64,000 nucleotides of DNA from Dactylosporangium fulvum. GTDB lineage: Bacteria > Actinomycetota > Actinomycetes > Mycobacteriales > Micromonosporaceae. The notes beneath the pieces are model-generated. The model made no database searches. It saw only the letters and a program-made list of their open reading frames with translations, and was not told the DNA's origin. Every line of letters begins with the position of its first letter. The first letter of the stretch is position 1. Positions 24,089-33,836 of this stretch are shown piece by piece. Location of the stretch: the NCBI RefSeq assembly GCF_025137375.1, contig NZ_CP073720.1, forward strand, positions 7,154,501 through 7,218,500, written 5' to 3'. The position numbers were made by a program, and so were the translations under genes.

Positions 24089-25873
24089 GTGCGCAGGCTC
24101 GGCGCGGCCGTTCGGCTGATCTGGCAGGGTCATCGGGTCGGCGCACTCGTCACGGTCGCCGGCTCGTTGGTTCTTGGTGTCGTTCCGGTCACGGCCGCGT
24201 GGCTGACCAAGGTGATCGTCGACGGGTTGGCCGGTCACCGTGCCAACGGCGGCACCGGGCAGGTGCTGCTCGTCGGCGGGCTGGTGCTGACGCTTCTGTT
24301 CGGCCAGCTCGGCCAGGGCTGGCTGCGGTACGTGCAGGAACAGGTCAGCCGGCGAATCGAGCACGCCGCGCAGAGCGAGTTGTTCGGCACGTTGAACCGG
24401 CTTCCCGGCCTGGCGATGTTCGAGCGCCCGAGCTTCCACAACCGACTCCAGCTCGCCCAGCGAGCCGGACAAGCGGCGCCGTATCAGCTGGTGACGGTCG
24501 CCAACGGGCTCCTGCAGGCGGGAAGCTCATTGGTGGGTTTCCTCGTCGCACTGATCGCGGTCAGTCCCGTCGTCGCCGGGCTGGCCTGTGTGGCGGTGGT
24601 ACCACAGCTGGTCGCTGAGTTGCGGTTGGCCCGGCGCCGGGTCGACGTGCAGGTCGAGGTGAGCCCGGCGCAGCGTCGTACCTTGTTCTACGCCCGGCTG
24701 CAGTCCGAACCGCAGGCGGCCAAAGAGTTGCGGATCTTCGGCCTCGGCGACTTCTTCCACGGCCGGATGGTCCGCGAGCTGAGCACCATCATGAATATCG
24801 AGCGGACGCTCGGGTGGCGGGTGTTCCGGGTGCAGGCGGGGCTCGACGCCCTGTCCGCGGTGGCGGTCGGTGTGGGCATCGCGCTGGTGGTATTCAGGGC
24901 GATGCACGGGCTGCTGACACCCGGTGACGTTGTTGTGGCGCTTGCCGCGCTGCCTGCCTTGGCACTGGCGGTGGCGGGCACGGTGCGGCAACTCGCAGCC
25001 GGTGCGGAGGCACTCCTGCTGATCGGGCACTTTCGGGCTCTGGCCGGCCTGGCACCGGATGTCGCGGCGATCGGCGCCACAGCGCAGCCGCTGCGCGACG
25101 GCATCACCTTGGAGGACGTCTGGTTCCGGTACGGCGATGACCTGCCCTGGGTGCTGTGCGGGGTGACGCTGCGGATTCCGTACCGTCACTCGGTCGCCGT
25201 GGTCGGTCTCAACGGCGCCGGCAAAAGCAGCCTGGTGAAGCTGCTCACCCGGCTGTACGAGCCGACCAAGGGACGGATCCTGTGGGACGGTGTTGACCTT
25301 GCCGATCTCGACCCCGACTCGGTGCGGCAGCGAATCGGCGTGGTGTTCCAGGACTTCATGACGTACGACCTGACCGCGGCGGAGAACATCGGGCTCGGCG
25401 ACCTGCGGCACCTCGACGACCCGGCCCGTGTCCGGTCGGTCGCCGAACTCGCCGGCGTCCACGCCGCCATCGAGCGGCTCCCCGACGGCTATGCGACCAT
25501 GCTCAGCCGTACCCACGGATCGGAGCACGGCGACGAGCGGGGCGGGGTGATGCCGTCCGGCGGACAGTGGCAGCGGCTGGCGTTGGCACGGATGCTCATG
25601 CGCGCCGACCGGGACCTGTTGATTCTGGACGAGCCAAGCTCGGGCCTGGACGCCGAGGCCGAGTTCGAGGTGCACCGGCTGGTCCACCAGCGCACCTCAG
25701 GGCATACCCGGTTGCTCGTCTCCCACCGGCTCAACGCGGTCCGGATGGCGGACCTGATCGTGGTGCTGGAAGCCGGCGTCGTCGCCGAGGCCGGCACCCA
25801 CCAGGAGCTGATCAGCAGCGGCGGCAGGTACGCCGACCTGTTCCGCCGCCAAGCCGACGGCTACCGGGATTGA
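24089..25873 (+). CDS. ABC exporter with fused membrane and ATPase domains
   Basis: 594 residues, GTG start. Type IV exporter half: five to six membrane segments in residues 10-305, then an ATPase with Walker A GLNGAGKSS (about 372-380), a signature PSGGQWQR near 489 (Pro for the usual Leu), Walker B LLILDEPSSGLD near 510 and H-loop LLVSHRLN. No N-terminal C39 peptidase, so it does not trim its own cargo. Placed 5 bp after the thioredoxin-like gene, it is the likely exporter of the Cys-rich peptide. Lipid or drug export is the alternative. Confidence 0.88.
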   Translation: MRRLGAAVRLIWQGHRVGALVTVAGSLVLGVVPVTAAWLTKVIVDGLAGHRANGGTGQVLLVGGLVLTLLFGQLGQGWLRYVQEQVSRRIEHAAQSELFGTLNRLPGLAMFERPSFHNRLQLAQRAGQAAPYQLVTVANGLLQAGSSLVGFLVALIAVSPVVAGLACVAVVPQLVAELRLARRRVDVQVEVSPAQRRTLFYARLQSEPQAAKELRIFGLGDFFHGRMVRELSTIMNIERTLGWRVFRVQAGLDALSAVAVGVGIALVVFRAMHGLLTPGDVVVALAALPALALAVAGTVRQLAAGAEALLLIGHFRALAGLAPDVAAIGATAQPLRDGITLEDVWFRYGDDLPWVLCGVTLRIPYRHSVAVVGLNGAGKSSLVKLLTRLYEPTKGRILWDGVDLADLDPDSVRQRIGVVFQDFMTYDLTAAENIGLGDLRHLDDPARVRSVAELAGVHAAIERLPDGYATMLSRTHGSEHGDERGGVMPSGGQWQRLALARMLMRADRDLLILDEPSSGLDAEAEFEVHRLVHQRTSGHTRLLVSHRLNAVRMADLIVVLEAGVVAEAGTHQELISSGGRYADLFRRQADGYRD

Positions 25874-26310
25874 GACGGCTGGACGCCCGACATGCGACGC
25901 ACCACCACACCGACGACAAGCTTCTCCGGCAATGGACCGAACGTGTTCGAGTCAAGACTGTGACCGGGCGAGTCGCCGACGACGTAGATCGTGCCAGCGG
26001 GAAGCGGGTCCGTCGCACCATCACCACCCGGTCGCGGATCGCCAGCGACAGCACCGACCCGTTTGACCAGCAACGGATTGTCGCCGCCGCCCGGTATGGC
26101 GAAACCAGCCGGCAGCCGGCAGACGACCACGTCACCCGCGCGCAGCCGGCGGAACAGGCCACGCCGAACGGCGAGCAGCTTGTCGCCATCCTGATAGGTC
26201 GGCAACATGCTTCCACCGCGCACCCGGCTCACCAACAGTCCCCGGCGGAGAAGGAGCCCCAGCACGCCCACCACGGCGAGCACCGCCAGGATGATCAGCA
26301 TAATCCGCAC
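25861..26310 (-). CDS. S26-family signal peptidase
   Basis: 149 residues, one N-terminal membrane segment (3-22), catalytic Ser34 in RGGSMLPTYQDGD and Lys83 in LLVKRVGAVAGD, and the GDSPGHSLDSNTFGPL block (112-127) of type I signal peptidases. It starts with GTG at 26310 and converges on the ABC exporter with a 13-bp overlap. It is small, like actinomycete S26 enzymes dedicated to one locus, so a role in cutting the Cys-rich precursor is plausible; general secretion cannot be excluded. Confidence 0.85.
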   Translation of the reverse strand: MRIMLIILAVLAVVGVLGLLLRRGLLVSRVRGGSMLPTYQDGDKLLAVRRGLFRRLRAGDVVVCRLPAGFAIPGGGDNPLLVKRVGAVAGDPRPGGDGATDPLPAGTIYVVGDSPGHSLDSNTFGPLPEKLVVGVVVRRMSGVQPSQSR

Positions 26311-26430
26311 GAGGCAGTCTATGCCTGTCGTTCGATCTCACGGTCGCGGCACGACAGCAACACACCGGCCCGAAGGTCAGAATGAGCGCGCCGAGCGCGG
26401 ACGCGATCGAGTTCTCCAGCGGCTCCAGCG

Positions 26431-27045
26431 TCAGCGAGGTTTCGCGGCGTGGTGATGCTTCGCCGTCGGTACCGCGCATACAGCTAGAGCCATCTCGGCA
26501 ACAAAACGTGGCGCGTCTGTCGTATCGAGCCGACCGGTCGCGACGTCAGCCGCCGCGCCGTGCAATATGTGGTGCAAGACGCTGGTGAGCAGGTCGGCCG
26601 GAATGTCGGCCCGGAAGACGCCTTCGGCCTGGCCCTGGCAGACCAAATCATGAACCCGCTGCTCCGGCTTGGCGTGCAGTTCCTGCACACGTCCGGGAGG
26701 CAGCACCGCCTGCGCCGCCTGCAGGACCGAGGCCGCCTGGGCAATCAACAGCCAGCCTGACTCCATCAGCGCTCGCAGTCCGTCGCGGGGATCGCCGGTG
26801 AGGTCGATGGCCTCCAACACCTCGTCGCCCTCGGCCAGCAGACGCACCAACGCCGCTTCGACCAGAGCCTCTCGGGATGGGAAGTGCCCGTACAGGGTCA
26901 CTCTGCCGACCCCTGCCTCCTGTGCGATGTCGTTGATGCTCGCCTCCGGGCTGCGTCCGAGGCAGGCGATCGCCGCCCGCACGATCTTCTCGGCGTTCTG
27001 CCGCGCGTCCGCCCGGCGAGCCGACCTGGCAACGGAGTGAGCCAT
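26431..27045 (-). CDS. TetR-family repressor
   Basis: 204 residues. The N-terminal helix-turn-helix reads AEKIVRAAIACLG, SINDIAQEAGVGRVTLYGHF (recognition helix GRVTLYGHF), followed by an all-helical ligand domain. It is divergent from an MFS drug exporter with repeated operator-like sequences between them, so it most likely represses the exporter and itself. Ends with a His run (AKHHHAAKPR), perhaps metal-binding but more likely incidental. Confidence 0.92.
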   Translation of the reverse strand: MAHSVARSARRADARQNAEKIVRAAIACLGRSPEASINDIAQEAGVGRVTLYGHFPSREALVEAALVRLLAEGDEVLEAIDLTGDPRDGLRALMESGWLLIAQAASVLQAAQAVLPPGRVQELHAKPEQRVHDLVCQGQAEGVFRADIPADLLTSVLHHILHGAAADVATGRLDTTDAPRFVAEMALAVCAVPTAKHHHAAKPR

Positions 27046-27071
27046 ACAACTTCCTTAAGTCAAACAGCATG

Positions 27072-27123
27072 TGTACGAGTTACAGTACCCTGGCATAAGT
27101 TGAACACACCCTGTACGACTTAG
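27072..27123. promoter_or_regulatory. Repeated TetR operator candidates
   Basis: TGTACGAGTTA at 27072-27082 and TGTACGACTTA at 27112-27122 are near-identical direct repeats 40 bp apart. TAAGT (27096-27100) and ACTTA (27118-27122) form an inverted pair. All lie in the 96-bp gap between tetR (start 27045) and the MFS gene (start 27142), as expected for dual repression. Confidence 0.6.
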
Positions 27124-27141
27124 TGTTCCGGAGGCGATCAC

Positions 27142-28530
27142 GTGTCCGAGTCCAGGACCGCAACCACCTCGACCCACAGCCCCCATCCACAACGCTGGCG
27201 AATCCTCGGGCTGGTCGGGGTCGCGCAACTCATGCTCATCCTCGACGTCACCGTCGTGGCCATCGCACTGCCACACATGGGCGCAGACCTCGGCCTCCAG
27301 CGGGAAACCCTCACCTGGGTGGTCAGCGGCTACACCCTCGCGTTCGGCGGATTGCTGCTGCTGGGCGGCCGCGCCGCCGACCTGTTCGGAGCCCGCCGGC
27401 TCGTCCTCGCCGGCCTCCTGCTGTTCACGGCGGCATCGCTCACCGCGGGACTGGCCACCTCCGGACCGATGCTCCTCACCGGCCGGGTAGCCCAAGGCAT
27501 GGCCGCCGCCATGCTGTCACCGGCGGCACTGTCGCTCATCGTCACGATCTTCGACGGCGACGAACGCAACCGGGCGCTCGGCATCTGGTCAGCGCTCGGC
27601 GGCAGCGGCGCCGCACTCGGCGTCCTGCTCGGCGGACTGCTCACCGCCGGACCGGGCTGGGCATGGATCTTCTACATCAACATCCCGGTCGGGCTCGTGC
27701 TGCTGTTCACGCTCCGATCCCGGCTGCCGGCGCAGGCGGCTCCCGCTTCCAGGGCCGCCCTCGACGTCCCCGGCGCCGCCCTGGTGACCGCGGCGACCGC
27801 GGCCCTGATCTACACGCTGATCAGGGCCGGCGATCACGGCTGGGTCACGTGGCCCACCGCCGCGCTGCTGCTGGTATCGGCCGTCCTCTACGCCGCCTTC
27901 GTCGCGCGTCAACGTCTCGCCGCAAGCCCGCTGATGAACGTGCGGCTGCTGACCCGCAGGCCCGTGGCAACCGGCACCCTGTTGATCCTCGTCGCCACCG
28001 CACTCATGATCATGATGTTCTTTCTCGGCACATTCGCCTTGCAGGAGCATCACAACTACGGCGCGCTGACCACCGGCCTGCTCTTTCTTCCCGTCGCGCT
28101 GTCCACCATGCTCGGCGCGAACATGGCCGGGCGCATCATCGGCCGCACAGGACCCCGCACGCTGGCGGTGGCCGGGCTGGTCATCGCCGCCGCCGGCCTG
28201 ACCGTCCCCGCGATCTGGAGCGGGGCCGCAGCCATGGTGGCAGGCATGACGGTCGCGGCTGCCGGCACCGGGTCGCTGTTCGTGGTCGCCTCCGCCACCG
28301 CGCTGGGCCAGGTAGCGGCGCACGAAGCCGGCCTCGCCTCCGGAATCGTCAGCACCTTCCACGAGTTCGGCGCCTCACTCGGCGCGGCGGTCGTATCGAG
28401 TATTGCCGCCACCAGCATCGCCGGCACCGGCACCGATGGCTTCTCCCGCGGCTTCACCACCGGCGCGATCGTCGCTGTTGTCGCCGCTGTCGCCGCCCTC
28501 GCCATCACACCGAGCTCCCGCTCCACGTGA
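27142..28530 (+). CDS. MFS multidrug exporter, DHA2 (14-TM) type
   Basis: 462 residues, GTG start with GGAGG 7 nt upstream. Motif A GGRAADLFGARR after membrane segment two and motif C GGSGAALGVLLGG in segment five identify a drug:H+ antiporter. It lies opposite a TetR gene and is followed by a strong hairpin. Substrate unknown; TetR-controlled members export antibiotics or dyes. It is slightly short for a 14-segment member, but the C-terminus looks natural. Confidence 0.92.
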   Translation: MSESRTATTSTHSPHPQRWRILGLVGVAQLMLILDVTVVAIALPHMGADLGLQRETLTWVVSGYTLAFGGLLLLGGRAADLFGARRLVLAGLLLFTAASLTAGLATSGPMLLTGRVAQGMAAAMLSPAALSLIVTIFDGDERNRALGIWSALGGSGAALGVLLGGLLTAGPGWAWIFYINIPVGLVLLFTLRSRLPAQAAPASRAALDVPGAALVTAATAALIYTLIRAGDHGWVTWPTAALLLVSAVLYAAFVARQRLAASPLMNVRLLTRRPVATGTLLILVATALMIMMFFLGTFALQEHHNYGALTTGLLFLPVALSTMLGANMAGRIIGRTGPRTLAVAGLVIAAAGLTVPAIWSGAAAMVAGMTVAAAGTGSLFVVASATALGQVAAHEAGLASGIVSTFHEFGASLGAAVVSSIAATSIAGTGTDGFSRGFTTGAIVAVVAAVAALAITPSSRST

Positions 28531-28544
28531 CCGGCCGCCGGCAG

Positions 28545-28575
28545 GCCGCCGGAGCGAAAGTTCCGCTCCGGCGGC
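28545..28575 (+). terminator. Terminator after the MFS gene
   Basis: GCCGCCGGAGCG pairs exactly with CGCTCCGGCGGC across a 7-nt loop, starting 15 bp after the stop at 28530. Confidence 0.85.
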
Positions 28576-28919
28576 AACGCGGTGCCCGTGCACCTGCCGC
28601 ACGGCCGGTGACGTACCTGGACCATCCGACGCATCTGGCAGCACCTTGGCCGCCCCGCACTCAGCCTGCACACCCTGTGGCGACGCACCGCACCGTGGCC
28701 CCGCCGGCGACGACCCCGCCCGGCACCCAAAGGCGACCCCGACCGCATCCGCATCTCCGCCGCGTCGCCCGGCTCCCGGCCGGCGCCGTCGGTTCGGGAC
28801 GGCGGTGAAAGCATCGGCTTCCAAACCGGCGCCGCCGCGTATTACCGGGTGGGACTCGCGCGGAGCCAGATCCGGCTCGACGCACTGACTCCGGTGCGGC
28901 GTCGGGGCACATCTGACCC
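28576..28919. other. Intergenic stretch without a recognised gene
   Basis: About 340 bp. Open frames on both strands are Pro/Arg-rich and have no ribosome binding site or family resemblance; read as non-coding. Confidence 0.5.
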
Positions 28920-28949
28920 TTGACTATAGATTGATCATTTACGTATGGT
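28920..28949 (+). promoter_or_regulatory. Promoter of the PadR/membrane pair
   Basis: TTGACT at 28920-28925, an 18-bp AT-rich spacer, and TATGGT at 28944-28949. The expected transcription start near 28956 lies after ATG 28945 and supports translation from ATG 28966 (or leaderless GTG 28957). The AT-rich spacer stands out in this genome. Confidence 0.55.
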
Positions 28950-28965
28950 GCCTGCCGTGAAGACC

Positions 28966-29286
28966 ATGCGCGAACCAACCTTCCTCATCCTCACCGCGCT
29001 GGCCGACGGACCCCGACACGGATACGGCATCGTGCAGGAGGTCCGGGTGCTGTCCGGTGGGCGGGTCAGTCTGCTGACCGGCACGCTCTACACGGCGCTT
29101 GACCGGCTCACCGCTGAAGGGCTCGTCGAGCACGACCACGAGGAAGAGGTCGATGGGCGGTTGCGGCGGTACCACCGGCTCACCGCCGAAGGCCTCGCCG
29201 CGCTCACCGCCGAGACCGCCCGGCTCCGTCAACTCACCACGGCGGCCGAGGCCCGGCTCCGTGCCGTCCACCCGCGGATCGTGTGA
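28966..29286 (+). CDS. PadR-family transcriptional regulator
   Basis: 106 residues starting MREPTFLILTALADGPRHGY, the classic PadR opening, followed by LLTGTLYTALDRLTAEGLVE and the wing GRLRRYHRLTAEG. ATG 28945 would add seven residues but overlaps the -10 box. The stop overlaps the next gene's ATG at 29286, so both are one unit. It probably represses its own promoter in response to a membrane or antibiotic stress. Confidence 0.9.
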   Translation: MREPTFLILTALADGPRHGYGIVQEVRVLSGGRVSLLTGTLYTALDRLTAEGLVEHDHEEEVDGRLRRYHRLTAEGLAALTAETARLRQLTTAAEARLRAVHPRIV

Positions 29287-30374
29287 TGGCTGATCTACTG
29301 ACCCGCCGGTACCGCCGGCTGCTGTTCGCCTACCCGCGCGCCTACCGCCGCTTGCGCGGCGACGAACTGCTCAGCGCCCTGCTCGACGCCGCCCCGCCCG
29401 AGCGGACCCGGCCGACCGCGCGTGAAGCCGCCGACCTGATCAGGCACGGGCTACGTGCCCGCCTCGGCCGGCCGGCCAGCCGCACCGTCGTCGCCTGGGC
29501 CGTGCTCACCGTCGTCATCAGCGGTGTATTCAGTGCCGCGTTCGCGACCCGTGCCGCGTGGGAGACCGCCCGGCCGCTACCGCGGACCGCCGAGACGCAG
29601 GCGATGCTCGCCGAGATCCTGCCCGGGCAGGAGTTCACCGGCATCCAGGACGCGCCCGCCATGTTCGTCATCTATGGGCAACCGCTGAGCTGGAACGCGG
29701 CGCGCGATCTGCTGCTCGGTGACGGAGGCGAGTACGCCCAGTCGGGGATCGCCGGCGGGGTCAGCGCTCCGACGCTTCCACCACAGGGCACTGTCGAGCT
29801 GGTTCAGCACAACCTGCGCGCGCACGGCTGGACGGTCTACCCGCTGACAGCACATGACGCATACGGCTGTTCCGGCCCACCCTGCGATCCAGCAACCATC
29901 CCGCAGTACACCACCATCGTGGCACGGCGCGGGGACACGGTGTTCACAATGGAGGTGCACCCCCCAGAGGACCCCGTTTCGCTCCGCATCACGGCAGGGT
30001 TCGTGCGGGCGACACCGTTCGCCGTCTACCCGTTTGGCCTCACCGGCGGCATCCTCGGCGCCGTGGTCACGTTCCTGCTGTTCGGCTGGGCCAGCCGCCG
30101 GACCGAGGGACGCCAGCCGGCGCGCACCGTCGTGAAGATACTGTTGGGCATCACGCTGTTCTTCTGGTGGGCGCCGACATTATTGGCGGTCCCGCAGGAG
30201 ATGCAGCATCACCTCGAAGAGCCGCACCCGTCGTGGCACCCGATGTGGGAGTGGCTCGGCCAGCCGACATTCTCCCTGCTGTTCCTCATCGGCTGCGGAT
30301 CAGCGCTGCTCGGCCTGGTGCTAGCGACCCTCCCCCGCAGCGACCGCGAGCCGCTGAGCACCGCCGCCGCCTAA
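29286..30374 (+). CDS. Membrane protein paired with PadR
   Basis: 362 residues. The start (LLTRRYRRLLFAYPRAYRRL, RGDELLSALLDAA) is the cytoplasmic 'permease prefix' seen in PadR-linked proteins, then one membrane segment near 72-90, an external domain of about 150 residues with a Cys pair (GCSGPPC), and three membrane segments from about 245. No catalytic motif was recognised. A GTG at 29283 is an alternative start. Confidence 0.75.
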   Translation: MADLLTRRYRRLLFAYPRAYRRLRGDELLSALLDAAPPERTRPTAREAADLIRHGLRARLGRPASRTVVAWAVLTVVISGVFSAAFATRAAWETARPLPRTAETQAMLAEILPGQEFTGIQDAPAMFVIYGQPLSWNAARDLLLGDGGEYAQSGIAGGVSAPTLPPQGTVELVQHNLRAHGWTVYPLTAHDAYGCSGPPCDPATIPQYTTIVARRGDTVFTMEVHPPEDPVSLRITAGFVRATPFAVYPFGLTGGILGAVVTFLLFGWASRRTEGRQPARTVVKILLGITLFFWWAPTLLAVPQEMQHHLEEPHPSWHPMWEWLGQPTFSLLFLIGCGSALLGLVLATLPRSDREPLSTAAA

Positions 30375-30420
30375 GGAGCCCGCACCGTCGGAGCATGATC
30401 TTTACACCGGGGCCGGCGAG

Positions 30421-30446
30421 GGCCGGAGGGTGAACTCCCTCCGGCC
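30421..30446. terminator. Bidirectional terminator between convergent genes
   Basis: GGCCGGAGGG, loop TGAACT, CCCTCCGGCC; perfect 10-bp stem in the 80-bp gap between genes ending at 30374 (+) and 30455 (-). Confidence 0.85.
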
Positions 30447-30454
30447 ACTCGGCT

Positions 30455-31705
30455 TCAGCAGTTCGACCCGACGGTGTCCGTTCCGGTGTAGACGAACGCG
30501 TCGCTGACCCAGGTGCCGTCGGTCAGCTTGTCCCAGACCACGCTGGGGCCCCAGCGGCCGGTGAGGCTGGTGCCGTTGCGCCAGCAGGAGATGGTAATCG
30601 TGGTGCCGTCGGAGACGGATCCGACGATGGCGTAGTCGGTGCCGGGTCCTGAGCGCTTGTTGATGCTCGTATCGTTGTTGGCGTCTACGATGCCCTGGTT
30701 GGATTTGAGAGCGCCATAGTTGTACAGCAGTCCACCGACGTCCGCGGGTTCGTTCCCGGCATCGACCTCCGTGCTGCCGTGCAGCGCGTAGCCGGCATAC
30801 GGCTCCGGTCCATCGATGAACACCCATCCACCGGCAGATCGGGTGTTCACTGCGACATAGGTCTCGCCCTTGAGGATGCCCCAATGGACGTGCCGATAGA
30901 GAGCGTTGCCGCCACAGGACACGTCGCGGCCGGTGTTGCCGAGGAAGTCCCCTTCGGCGACGGCGCCGCCGTTGTAGTTGACAGGCGACCACAGGTGGTA
31001 ATAGTCGGTGGTGTAGCCGCTGCCGTGGTAGACACGTACCCAGCCGCCGTACTGTCCCGAGCTGTTCCCGTCGCACATCAGATACGCGTTGCCGCTGCCG
31101 GCGGCCAGCACGCGATAGTCGCCACCGTTGAGGTCGATCGAGCTGTATGGGGTGTCGCTGCCGTTCCAACCGTGCGGCCCGCCGGTGAGTCTCCAGGACT
31201 GGCCGAGCGCGAACGGCAGGCGCAGCCCGGTGTTGTACGTGGTGTCCGCCGTGGGCAGTAACGTGACGGCAGCCGGACTCAGCAGTTGGCGCTCCCGCGC
31301 GGACACGATGGTTGCCGGCGCTTGGCTGGCCAAAGCGGTGAATTCCGTGGTGCCGTCGAGGGCAGCCTGCCAGCCGCGACCGGTGCGGTGCGCGAGGAAC
31401 ATCCGCCCCGTCGGGTACTGGTCGGGTTGCGCGGGTGTGGTCAGCACCGCACTGCCGAAGGCCCAGTCGCCGGCCTGGCGTTGGACGTCCACCCGTGTGT
31501 GCCGCCCGGCGGCGGTTGCCTGCGCCCGACCCACATGCGCCCGCTGCAGGATCGCGGCGGACACGGTCTCGTACAAGCTGTCCTCTGAAACGGCTGGCCG
31601 GGCGGCCGCCGACGTACCGGCGGAAGTCGCGCCGAAGAGCGCCGCAAGCAGCGTGATCGTCGCGGCGGCGAACGCGCGTCTAGCGACGGAGGGGTATGCG
31701 GACAT
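30455..31705 (-). CDS. Secreted M23-like metalloprotein with SH3-type C-terminus
   Basis: 416 residues. Signal peptide ending near GTSAAA (about residue 35). A central LytM/M23 fold is suggested by YSSIDLNGGD, DYYHLWSP and RHVHWGI (the HxH zinc pair), and the last 80 residues (SGPGTDYAIVGSVSDGTTI, then WVSDAFVYTG) are a bacterial SH3 domain. It is likely a cell-wall or protein endopeptidase of the LasA/LytM type. ATG 31705 has GAGGAGC upstream; an open frame to 31807 has no signal-peptide logic and is not used. The usual first HxxxD His is replaced by Ser (SSID), so activity should be treated as uncertain. Confidence 0.75.
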   Translation of the reverse strand: MSAYPSVARRAFAAATITLLAALFGATSAGTSAAARPAVSEDSLYETVSAAILQRAHVGRAQATAAGRHTRVDVQRQAGDWAFGSAVLTTPAQPDQYPTGRMFLAHRTGRGWQAALDGTTEFTALASQAPATIVSARERQLLSPAAVTLLPTADTTYNTGLRLPFALGQSWRLTGGPHGWNGSDTPYSSIDLNGGDYRVLAAGSGNAYLMCDGNSSGQYGGWVRVYHGSGYTTDYYHLWSPVNYNGGAVAEGDFLGNTGRDVSCGGNALYRHVHWGILKGETYVAVNTRSAGGWVFIDGPEPYAGYALHGSTEVDAGNEPADVGGLLYNYGALKSNQGIVDANNDTSINKRSGPGTDYAIVGSVSDGTTITISCWRNGTSLTGRWGPSVVWDKLTDGTWVSDAFVYTGTDTVGSNC

Positions 31706-32055
31706 GGCTTGCTCCTCACGTATCGACGAATGGAAATACGAGCAGAACCATGCCGGGGAATATATGGCAAGAATCAGATCATAAAAAGCTAAAGCAGAGG
31801 GGTTCACCCGAATGTGGACAGCGGGAATGAACCGCCGTGTCGACCGGTGTGCGCAAGGAGCATCAAGCGGTCGCCGCCGAGCTCGGCGGGGTCGTGGCCA
31901 GCGTGCCCCCGCTCGACGGCACGGCCCATCGAATGCCGCCGCCCGGCCACTGACGTTCCGCCGCGCACGTCAGAGGCCGCGCCCTGACGGCCTGACCCCG
32001 CCGGCCACCCACCCGTGCGCGGGTGTGCGAGCGTGTGTCCGCACAGGGAGGTGTG
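31706..32055. other. Intergenic region with one small unassigned open frame
   Basis: Holds the promoter of the M23-like gene (AT-rich stretch 31740-31800) and that of the sigma locus. A 38-codon plus-strand frame from GTG 31837 to the stop at 31953 (text EHQAVAAELGGVVASVPPLD) has protein-like composition but no clear ribosome binding site or family. Confidence 0.35.
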
Positions 32056-32399
<344 letters not shown>

Positions 32400-32403
<4 letters not shown>

Positions 32404-33836
32404 CCGTGCCGTTGCGTGACACGCTGCATGAGCTGGGCGAGCAGATGCCACCCGCCCGGCTGCCCGAGGATCTCTGGCGGCGCGGGAGACGGCAACGGCA
32501 CCGGGGAAGAGTCATCGTCGCCGTCGTCGTGGCCCTGTTGTGTGCGACCGTGGCTGTCGTGCCCGGCCTGCATGTCGAGCCCCAGCCGGCCGAGGGCGGG
32601 CCGGCCATCCCCCGCAGCGTCGAGCTTCCGTTCATGTGGCAGGCGACGGTCGACATGGTGCCGCCCGGCCCGGCCACGGTGCTGTTCGGCGGCGACAGTT
32701 GGGGGCTGGGCACCGACCCGTTCGAAGAAGACGGCAGCAAGCTCGCCGCCGTCGGGCGCAACGGCTCCTACGGCATGCTGCGCTATCCGATCGAGGAGAT
32801 GCGCGCCGGGCAGGACGTGCGGCTGTCGCCGGACGGCAACCTCGTCGCGCAGAGCGAGCTGACCGGCGGACCGACCGGGTGGCTGGTGGTCACCGACCTG
32901 CGCACCGGCCGCAGCCGCGGTTACGGCGACGGGCCGCCGGCCTGCTGCTTCGAGGTCGCGGCGTGGCGACCGGACAGCGGCGCCGTCCTGGTACTGCACA
33001 GCAAAGACAGCATCGTGCTGACGGGGGCCAACCAGGAACCGGGCATGCCGGCGCAGTACGTCCTGGTCGACCTAGCCTCCGGCGCGCAGGTCCCGGTCGA
33101 CGACGTCTTCGTGCGAGACCCCGTCGCCTCGGCGTGGGTGGCGGCGTTCGCCCCAGGCGGCCACGGGTTCGTCACGACGAGGCCCGCCGCCAGCGGCACC
33201 GAGCTGCGCGGCTACGACGCCGCCGGCCGGCGGCTGTGGACCCGCGACCTCGGCGACCGGAGGCTGGCCGGCGCGGGCGCCTACACACCGGACGGTTCAG
33301 CCGTGGCACTGCTGACCATCGACGGCTGCACAAACACAAAGGAGTGCAACCACGACCAGCTCGCCTCCCGGCGATGGCGCGTCTCCTACGTGGACGCCGC
33401 CACCGGCGCGGACCGCGAAGGCCCGGCGCTGCCGACGGTGACCGGTCCAGCGGTGCGAGCGCTCGGCTGGCACGGCGACACCCTCGTCGTGGTGCAATAC
33501 GAGCTCGAGGACGAAATCCTGCTGGAACCGGACGATACGGGCTGGTCGGAAACCCGGCACGTCCGCGTGCTGGCGCTGCGGCCGGACGGCACCGCGAGCG
33601 TCGTGCTGGAACCGCCGGCCGACGTCAGCTCCATCGACATCGCGCAGGACCTGCTCCGCGACGGCCGGTTCGGCGGCCCGGTGCCGGCGCCCGCGGCGTG
33701 GCCTGTCCGCTGGTCGGTGGCTGCGCGGGGAGCACTGGTCGTGCTGTGCCTGCTGGTGCCGGTACTGCTGGCTGCGGCCGTCGTCGTCGTGGTCCTGCGG
33801 GCGGTCCACCGGCGCCGCGCCGCCGCCCGGACATAG
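32400..33836 (+). CDS. Membrane-anchored partner of the ECF sigma locus (anti-sigma-like, beta-propeller-like)
   Basis: 478 residues. A cytoplasmic N-terminus (LRDTLHELGEQMPPARLPED) resembles those of SigE-family partner proteins, followed by one membrane segment (about 38-58), an extracellular region with repeated strand-turn units (LSPDGNLVAQ, AWRPDSGAV, AAFAPGGHGF, YTPDGSAVAL) like a WD/TolB-type propeller, and a second membrane segment close to the C-terminus (about 445-470). It is translationally coupled to the truncated sigma gene (ATGA). Intact although its sigma partner is broken. Confidence 0.7.
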
